Source: Blasia pusilla
Taxonomy: Eukaryota > Marchantiophyta > Marchantiopsida > Blasiales
Direction of reading: 5' to 3'
DNA length: 64,000 nucleotides
NCBI GenBank assembly: GCA_050084515.1
Contig: CM114275.1
Location: 24,366,001-24,430,000 of the forward strand
The notes under the pieces were generated by a model, which saw only the letters and a list, made by a program, of their open reading frames with translations, made no database searches and was not told the origin of the DNA. Of the stretch, positions 57,134 to 64,000 are shown piece by piece (position 1 is the stretch's first letter; the number at the start of each line of letters is the position of its first letter). Both the position numbers and the translations under genes were made by a program.

Positions 57134-60100
57134 ATGTTGACATGTACTAGAGCTAGTATCAGATTGGTTGAAAAGAGGGGTGAAGGAGAGAATGATGAGC
57201 CTATTTGTGTCTTAGGTTACTTAGATGGGCAGACACTAGCAGATCTGCGTTTGAAATGTTCTACAATTGTGGAATTCGATTTTGATTTCTGGGACTTCAG
57301 GCTGCGTGGTAAAACGTATCGGAATGCAGAGAAGGTAATTCTGCTGATGGAATTGGATGGTATAGTAGGTGTCATTCAACAATTACCTGTAGGCCCTTGT
57401 GGGAAGACGACGCAAGTGTCCTCTCAGTTTTCTGCAGCCACCGTGTCTACTGTAGCTGAGACTATAGCACGTTCAGCTCCTGTGTCTCAGAACCATACTG
57501 AAATTGAGGCACATTTGGTGGGTTCAAATGATATCTCAAACCAAGGTTCTGTTCAGGCCTCGTTTGAGTCAATGTTGATGGCAGATCCAGCTGCAAAATG
57601 TTGGAATGATGAGTTCATCAGATTAGGGAAGTGGGTTGAGAAGAATGAATACAAAGACCACAATTGGAGGGTGAGGACATGGGATGATGGAACAGATGTC
57701 AGAGGATACCTAGAGTGTTTGGAGTGTAGAGTGAACTATGGGAATGCAGAGAATTCCCAAAATGTGAAAGCTATTGCAAATTGCTTTAGCAACTTTAGGA
57801 CAAAGCATCTAGTTAACTCGAAACACAAGGATAGTTTTTGTAAGAGAAGAAAATTGCCTACATCATTGATGGAGCCTAGTGATGTTGTTCACAGACTTCA
57901 TTTTGATCATGGTGAGGCCATCTCTAGAGGACTAGAGATGGTCTCCCAATTGAATGAGGATGTTGGGGATGATAGGGAGGTGTTCTTTGTGACACCATCT
58001 CCCACAGATCCTCAATATGCCAATGTCATACCTATTTAAGGTCAAGTGTAGGGTCTGTGGAAAGTTGCATACAGACATGTGCCCAAAGAAAATGAATTTG
58101 GATCATAATTTGAGACAACACATGGTTAGCCGGGATCACTTGGTCAAGGAAGCTTCTATGGAGATTGCATTGAGGTTTGGGAAGAGAGAAAGACCAAGGA
58201 AAGTAGATACTAGGGATCAACACCCATCACAAGGATCAATCTTGAGGTTCTTTACAGGAGATAAGTCCAACGTTGGGAGCTCTTCAGGGAAAGGTGGGTC
58301 AGATCCAGCAATAGATCCAGGACTAAGTTTGCTTTGTTGGGGATTGTGGGATGAAATGGTAAAGTGGATAGGAGATCGGATGGATGTCAAGGCTGTTCTT
58401 GATGATCAAGAGGGAGGGGCCTTGTGGGATTGTGAGTTAACCTGTTGTGTACAGGTTTACAATCCTACTCTAGAGTCTATAGTGACCATTCATGGTTGTT
58501 TTAGACACAAGCAATGTGAAAGGTTGTCTTACAATGGTGGCGGGTTTATGAAGCTAACGTGTAGTAAATGTGAGTCAGTAAAGCGATTAGATGATTTCCG
58601 TGGTCGGGTGCATAGGGAAGCAGAAGCTTTAGTGCCAAGAGGAGCCAGAGATACCAGTGGAGGGATACGGTTGGATTGTCTTACCAAGACAGAGCACAGA
58701 AAGCACGTTGTAAATTTAACTTCCAAATTCAGAAAGCAACGATGGCTTCTATCACAGTATGATGCGAAAGTAGCTGCCTTGAGTACTAGGCAGAGGAAGC
58801 TAGAGGAATTGTTAGGAGTAGCTACCGATAGGAAGGATGTGAGACTGTTCCTTAGGAATATAGTGAATGGGCATAAGACTGGAGCATTTGGTGGCAAAGA
58901 AGGGTTATGGAATTTCATGACAAATGTAGCTAGAAATCTAACCAGGGCTGCCAAGGGTTTTAGGTACGGTAAGAGAACCAAAGCCGTAGCCCAAGCAATG
59001 CTACAATTTGGTGGTAGGCAAGTGGCCCACTGCTTTCAGAAGAACTTAGGTGGTCCAAGTCTAAAAACATTGAAGCACGATAGAGCCAAGTTACCACCCT
59101 TCAGAGCTGGATTACGCAAAGAGATATTCGTGGAGGTTGGCAAAATTTTGTCTGCATCAAAGAAAACTCTTGGAATTGAAGGAGATGTCCATGTAATATT
59201 TGCAGAGGATGAAACAAGGATTAAGGAGAGGCCCAGGTGAGTGTTTGAGATTCAATACAAAAAATTATAAGCGAGATTCAATACAACAAATTATAAGCCT
59301 TTGAGCAATTTTTTCCTTGTGAATACAACGTAACATTAAAGAGTCATGGCTGACAGATGGGAGGCCAAGTATGATACCCTGATTGGGTTTTGTGGGCCCA
59401 AAGAGGCACACCAATGTTCATATGGAATGGAAGTACTGGTCGGGGAGGGTGATGAGGGCTACCACAAGATTGTAAGTACTTTCCAGGGTTATTGTAAAGG
59501 CATGTATGCAAGAGTGTTCATTATAAATCCTCTTCATGAATCTATGCCTAAATTGGCCATCTGTGTTTCTGCCACGTGTAACAAGTTCATTGCAGAGTGG
59601 GTGAGACAACAATGGGTGTAGCTGAGAGAAATGTGGGATGATTATTGTCGGCTTGATGTCGGGCCGTTATTAGGACATGCCAGTGACGGCGATGCTCGTC
59701 GTAGAAAACTAATGATGGAGGATTTTAGGGGTGTTAACTCTACTGCACATAGGTATAGTGTGGGGTGGGAAGGATGGCAATATTATGTCTCTATTCTTCC
59801 TAATGATGATTTGTATGGCTTCGGAGACCAAGATGCACCTCACAATGGGAAGAAAGAAATTAATCCATTAGATAGATGCTCAACTACTTGTGTCCTTGGA
59901 AATCAACATGCATCTCTGTCATATGTGACAAATGTCTATAACCACTACAAAATTCATGAGCATGGCTTGAAGTGGGATGATGTGAATAGGACTAATAGGC
60001 AAAATTGGGCTGGGCCTCAACAAATTGCTTCAAAGAGAGTGCAAGCTTGTTTGCAGGATATATTTGAGAGAATGGATGTTCGCCATGACAAAAGCCTAGG

Positions 60101-60911
60101 GACCCAACTATACTTGGAGGTTTGTGGTAATTACATTGATATTTTCTTCTCACGTAAGCATGACTTGAGGAGTCGTGTAGTTTTGGCATCTAAAGTGTCA
60201 TGGTTCTTTCGAATCTGGAGACTTTGGTTGAGACATGGTGATCATTCTGTGACAGGGAGTGTAGGATCTGTGACAGTGAGGAACATGATATCAGTGCAAT
60301 CTTTCCATGATATCAACATGTTTTGCCATTTTATTGTATTACTAATATGTGCTTTCCGTGACAAGTATCCATACTTGCAAGTTCCATTTCACCTCCTAGG
60401 ATCTGATTGTTGTGAGATCTTCTTGAGCAAGGTAGGTGGAATGAGTGGCCATGAACGGAACTATGATTTTGGGTCTTTGTTGGAGAGTGCAGTGGGGTTG
60501 AATAGACTGGTTGGCTTGGAATTTGGACCAGAAGGATTAAAGATTGGCCGGTCTCATCCAAAGCAAGATCACGTGTGGGGAACTCTCCAACTGTTAGGTA
60601 TAGGAGAAGATGCTCCTAATCTGTTTGACCATTCATTAATTCAGACTAATGAGATGGTAGTTCATGCCTTTAAAGAGGGTTTGGATGAAGAAAAATCAAT
60701 ATTGAGCAGGTTGAGTATGTCTCCTAGGTCCTCTTTGCCTACAGGTCAGAGGCGATGGTGGTTGCATCCACAAGATGTGGAGGCAGAGACGTGGTCTGAT
60801 TCTGATGTTATAAATGAGGCAGTTGCATGTGATGACTCTGAGAATTTCGTTGAATATAGACCAACAGTAGGCCCTTGCCCACCCGAGGAGTCTAGAGTTG
60901 ATGAAACATAA
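57134..60911 (+). pseudogene. Transposase of unassigned superfamily (zinc fingers plus RNase-H-fold-like core)
   Basis: Frame 57134-58039 carries CLECRVNYGN ... NFRTKHLVNSKHKDSFC, a BED/C2H2-like finger. A one-base frame change near 58030 leads to 58017-59236 with a second finger, CRVCGKLHTDMC ... LRQHMVSRDH. A 120-bp GT-AG intron (59237-59356) joins FAEDETRIKERP to RWEAKYDTLIGFCG. The core continues as KLAICVSATCNKFIAEW, one TAG at 59619-59621, GPLLGHASDGDARRRKLMM, GFGDQDAPHNGKKEINPLD, LGTQLYLEVCGNYIDIFFS, VSWFFRIWRLWLRHGDHSV and HLLGSDCCEIFLSKVGGMSG, ending TAA at 60909. Candidate catalytic acids are EDE, SDGD and CCE. I recall similar unnamed proteins in invertebrates and seed-free plants, but no superfamily name. 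One shift and one stop make this copy defective. Confidence 0.65.
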
Positions 60912-61763
60912 ATTGATAACCCAATGCAGAGGGATTTCAATAGTCTTGATGCTTGGGAAAGTGATGCACCAACCTTTTGTTGAGTTTAGAGTGATTGGTG
61001 AGGACTTGGCTGAGGATGCAGATAATAATCCATCCATAGAGACAGAAATATTGGGACATGAGGTAAGGCATGTATTCAGTTCAATTCTGCAGGAGTGCAC
61101 ATATGGAGTTCCTTGTCAAGTTGTGCCTACTGTGACATTTGAAGGCAGAATATACTACAAGTCCACTTTGGTGAGTGATTGGGCCTGCAATCCTTTCATT
61201 TCTAAAGATAGGCTAACACGGATGTCACAGAAAACATATTACACTACAGGTAAGGTAAAAGAACCAAGTAATCTAGTTTCCCAACTTGTTATGTTGACAT
61301 TGGAAGTGATGTAGCTATTTTTTTTGAGTCTACTACACAAGTTGGACCTTCTACTAGATCAAGTAAGTCAAAGAAGAGAAAACAAAAAGGCTTGGATGAG
61401 AACACAATAGTCCCTACAAAAGAGTTTTGGTTATGTCATATTCTGTTCATCAGACAAAAATACGGTAGTCAATGGGGCAGATGTAGATCTCCTATTGATC
61501 TTTTGGACCAATCTGTCCCAAAAGATGGACAGACAGGCAATATTTGTCAGATATTGTGCAATTGGTATCGGCGCACAGATAAGAGCAACACCTTGTTCAC
61601 ATATGATGCATGTGATGGCCAATATATTGACATTGAAATGGTAATTTCAAATGTGAGCTTGTCCATGAAACCAAGTCTTACATCCAAGATGTATGAATTG
61701 GATAACAGTGATTTACGAGTGATCAATGATTACATCCGCAGCGTGTCGTCTTTTGCCAAGTGA
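60912..61763 (+). pseudogene. Downstream block of the same unit (C-terminal or accessory frame)
   Basis: Frame 60922-61312 reads VEFRVIGEDLAEDADNNPSI, EVRHVFSSILQECTYGVPC and IYYKSTLVSDWACNPFISKD. A shift near 61300 leads to DIGSDVAIFFES, then KSKKRKQKGLDENTIVPT and EFWLCHILFIRQKYGSQWGR, ending TGA at 61763. I know no family. The continuous protein-like text, separated only by shifts, suggests it once followed the transposase or was a second gene of the unit. Confidence 0.4.
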
Positions 61764-62234
61764 TGTGCATATTATAGTGTGAAGTCATTTTCTGAGTTTA
61801 TGATAGGCTAGTTTTGGGAGGGGATAGATTAGGGGGGGATGACATGGCGTGGCCATATGAGCATCCCCCATCTGAGGTTCAATTCCTCTCCGTCATAGGT
61901 GTCAAAGTAATGGGGAAAGTGGAAGTTGCACTAAATATTGATTCAATGGAAACATGCAGATAATTCCACGTTACATATCATACTATGTTTGGCAGTGGCT
62001 TGGGTATTGCTGAAAGATTTTTATAGCCTATTATCAAGTGCAACAATACAAGACCGCCCCGCGAAGGGGTACTTATCTTTACTTTCAAGCCCCTAAACAA
62101 ATCAAGGACACAAATTTACTTAACAAAATATAGGGGTCATAATTTTTAAAAAATTGCGATTTTAAAGTAAGTAAGGGGGAGGAAAAAACAAATTCACTTA
62201 TAAGTTAGGGGTTTTTGACCCCAAAACGTCGTAG
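61764..62234. other. No gene; contains a tRNA-like promoter fragment
   Basis: No protein frame is supported. Positions about 61838-61900 contain a B-box-like GGTTCAATTCC inside GAGG...CCTC, with an A-box-like TGGCGTGGCCATATGAGC upstream. The spacing is far too short for a tRNA, so this may be a SINE head or a decayed tRNA. Confidence 0.35.
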
Positions 62235-64000
62235 ATGATGTAGGAGGTATACATAGAGTGTCCCTCCCGAGGGAGAAGGTTCTGGCTGCCCGCAACAACG
62301 GTCTTTGGAATGAACTCAAGGAAGGAAAGGCCACGACACCAGTACCTAGGAGAAACAAAAATGCAGCACCAACACGACAAACAGGAGGGACAATGAGCGA
62401 AAACTCGGATTCCAACCAGGGAATTAGCAATTCTACAACTCGGAACCAGGACTTGGAGGTGACAAACCTCCATGACAAGACCTCCCTATAGGGAATGGAG
62501 GATGGGAAGGATATTAGTAACCCATCCATTCAGGCAGTTTTTCACAATTGTGAAGGACCATTATGGTTGAGAGGAAATTGCATTACATATCTGGGCACAA
62601 AACTGGACCTTATCTTTTTTGCTGAAACACATGAACATGATTCCAACCGCATTCCTAACACATAGGACTTCTAGGTTTTTGCTATCCACAACCCACTCAC
62701 AAACAGCAAAAGCAAAGGACACGATGGCCTGGCATGCTTGGTAGCACCATGGTTACAACCTTTTGTCTCCATAGCCAACATTGATGAGGAGAAACACTTC
62801 CTTTGGATCAAGGTCAACAAAGAAGTGGGGTTACCGAAAGATCTCCTAATTGTTGTTTGCTACTTGGTCCCCTTTGTGCTCAAAAGAGAATTCCCGTATG
62901 AGGCTCTCTCTACATCTATTGAGCACCACATGCACAGGGGAAATATCCTCCTAGTAGGAGATTTCAACGGGAGAACGGCCAACACTCAAGCTCCAATCTA
63001 CATGTCACACCCGTTCTAGAATCTGATCATGAACCACTCTACTTTGACATCATGGTCTCCAAAACCATCCCAGAGGCTGCAAAAAAATTAACCCTGCCGA
63101 CCAAATGTCGATGCATTTTCCTTCAGGAAAAAAAAAATGAACTCATCACACTCGTGAACAAGGCTCTTACAGAGTGCTCACCCATAGTGAACACGACTGA
63201 GTTCAGCGACATCCTACATCAATGTTGCAGAAAAGTCCTACCTTTCCAATTGTCTAAAGGCAAACACATTAGATCTACTTCTACGTTCTTCTCCCAACCC
63301 CGGTTTGACAAGGACTGCAAAGAGGCCCGCAGGAAGGTGAATCACCGGCTGAGGGAGGATCCACACTATCCACAAAGTCGATTGTTGCAGAAAACTTACA
63401 AATGATTGGTACGTAGGAAGAAACACAAATACATTGCCATCAAGATCACAGAGTTCACAGAAGAGATAAAATACCAATCGGCCAAATTCTTTAGAATACT
63501 CAGGAATAGACAAAACATCACTCCACTCGAGGATCTACAGATATGGACCACATATGGTACCCAACTTTACCACTCCAACACTGCCGCTCCCACCGACCCC
63601 TGGCCGAATGGGCTTCAGGATCTACCGGACCTCTTCACCATTGACGATGTCACATCAGGAATCAAAAGGCTACATAACAAACCAGAGGATGTCATGGGGT
63701 GCTAGGCTCAAATGTTCAAATTCGCAAGTGAGGCAATTGGCCCAACCCTCACCAGAATGTTCAATACTGCAGTTCAACATGGCTTCCCACCAGAATGGCA
63801 AATGAATACGATCTTCCCACTCTTCAAGGCTGGAGACCCAATGATACCATCCAACCACAGAACGATCATGGTGAGCTCCCTCATGGCCAAGTTGTATGGG
63901 CTACAGCTGGAAAGGAAAATCAGCGACTGGGCTGAAGAAAAGAAGGTGAGATCCAGAGGACAAGCAGGTTTGCGACACTCACATAGCACCCTCGATCACC
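62235..64000 (+). mobile_element. LINE with ORF1 end, endonuclease and start of RT (runs off the window)
   Basis: An ORF1-type end (REKVLAARNNGLWNELKEGK, 62258-62491) is followed by the endonuclease: FFAETHEHDSNRIP, GHDGLACLVAPWL, FLWIKVNKE, ILLVGDFNGRTA (about 62940-62985) and LESDHEPLYFD. Then linker frames (63052-63705) and the RT start: FPPEWQMNTIFPLFKAGDP, NHRTIMVSSLMAKLYG, RGQAGLRHSHSTLDH up to base 64000. Stops at 62489, 62664, 63017, 63403 and 63703 break it. It may be the same family as the ORF1 at 50.6-52.2 kb, since the ORF1 pieces appear to follow on from each other. Confidence 0.82.

Larger units (their letters stand above)
56161..61763 (+). mobile_element. Putative DNA transposon with PHD-finger frame and unassigned transposase
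   Basis: Three consecutive plus-strand blocks: a multi-PHD frame (56161-56844), a zinc-finger plus transposase gene with one small intron (57134-60911), and a C-terminal or accessory block (60912-61763). Spacing is tight and codon composition is alike. Inverted terminal repeats and target duplications were searched by eye in 55.9-56.2 and 61.8-62.2 kb and not found, so the limits and the unity of the element are inferred. Confidence 0.55.

Noticed and set aside
56161-61763. KDZ (Kyakuja-Dileera-Zisupton) transposon
   Set aside because: First thought because of the Cys-rich frame next to a large transposase. The Cys clusters fit PHD fingers of EDM2 type and the core lacks KDZ motifs I know.
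61838-61905. Functional tRNA gene
   Set aside because: Only about 11 nt lie between D-arm-like and T-arm-like parts, so there is no anticodon arm.

Overview
The window is nuclear DNA of a land plant. It carries two spliced plant genes in a dense bed of plant retroelements. The families present (a Ty3/gypsy element with a cytosine methyltransferase domain, jockey-like LINEs with microsatellite tails, an unusual PHD-linked DNA transposon) and the long repeat-filled introns make a seed-free lineage (fern, lycophyte or bryophyte) my best guess. This is inference only.

Host genes. (1) The 5' part of a PTB3-type polypyrimidine-tract-binding protein lies on the minus strand at 206-2384. Nine exons with GT-AG borders give 218 residues, and the rest lies left of the window. 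(2) A complete starch synthase IV (SS4) gene lies on the plus strand at 23669-42134. Sixteen exons can be joined in frame into about 1,103 residues: transit peptide, long coiled coil, GT5 domain and GT1 domain. Two of its introns, of 6.6 and 3.6 kb, are filled with retroelement debris, yet every exon is open.

Repeats, left to right. A decayed Helitron Rep (7.9-10.4 kb) is followed by a degenerate minus-strand Ty3/gypsy element (10.57-20.4 kb) with the order gag - zinc knuckles - protease - C5-cytosine methyltransferase - RT/RNase H - integrase - PHD finger. That element is itself broken by two ~1 kb LTRs of another family, in opposite orientations; one is a solo LTR with a 5-bp target duplication. 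In and around SS4 lie three solo LTRs of one family (each with a perfect 5-bp duplication), an older copia element and several LINE 3' ends. From 43.6 to 53.1 kb two LINE families alternate with long (CT)n tracts that sit exactly at their ends. From 54.4 to 55.9 kb there are LINE tails and a copia fragment.

The most unusual material is (a) the gypsy element encoding both a DNA-methyltransferase domain and a PHD finger, and (b) a 56.2-61.8 kb unit that pairs an EDM2-like multi-PHD reading frame with a zinc-finger, RNase-H-fold-like transposase of a superfamily I cannot assign. A truncated LINE with endonuclease and RT domains runs off the right edge (62.2-64.0 kb). All transposon genes seen here carry stops or frameshifts. 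Only PTB and SS4 look functional.
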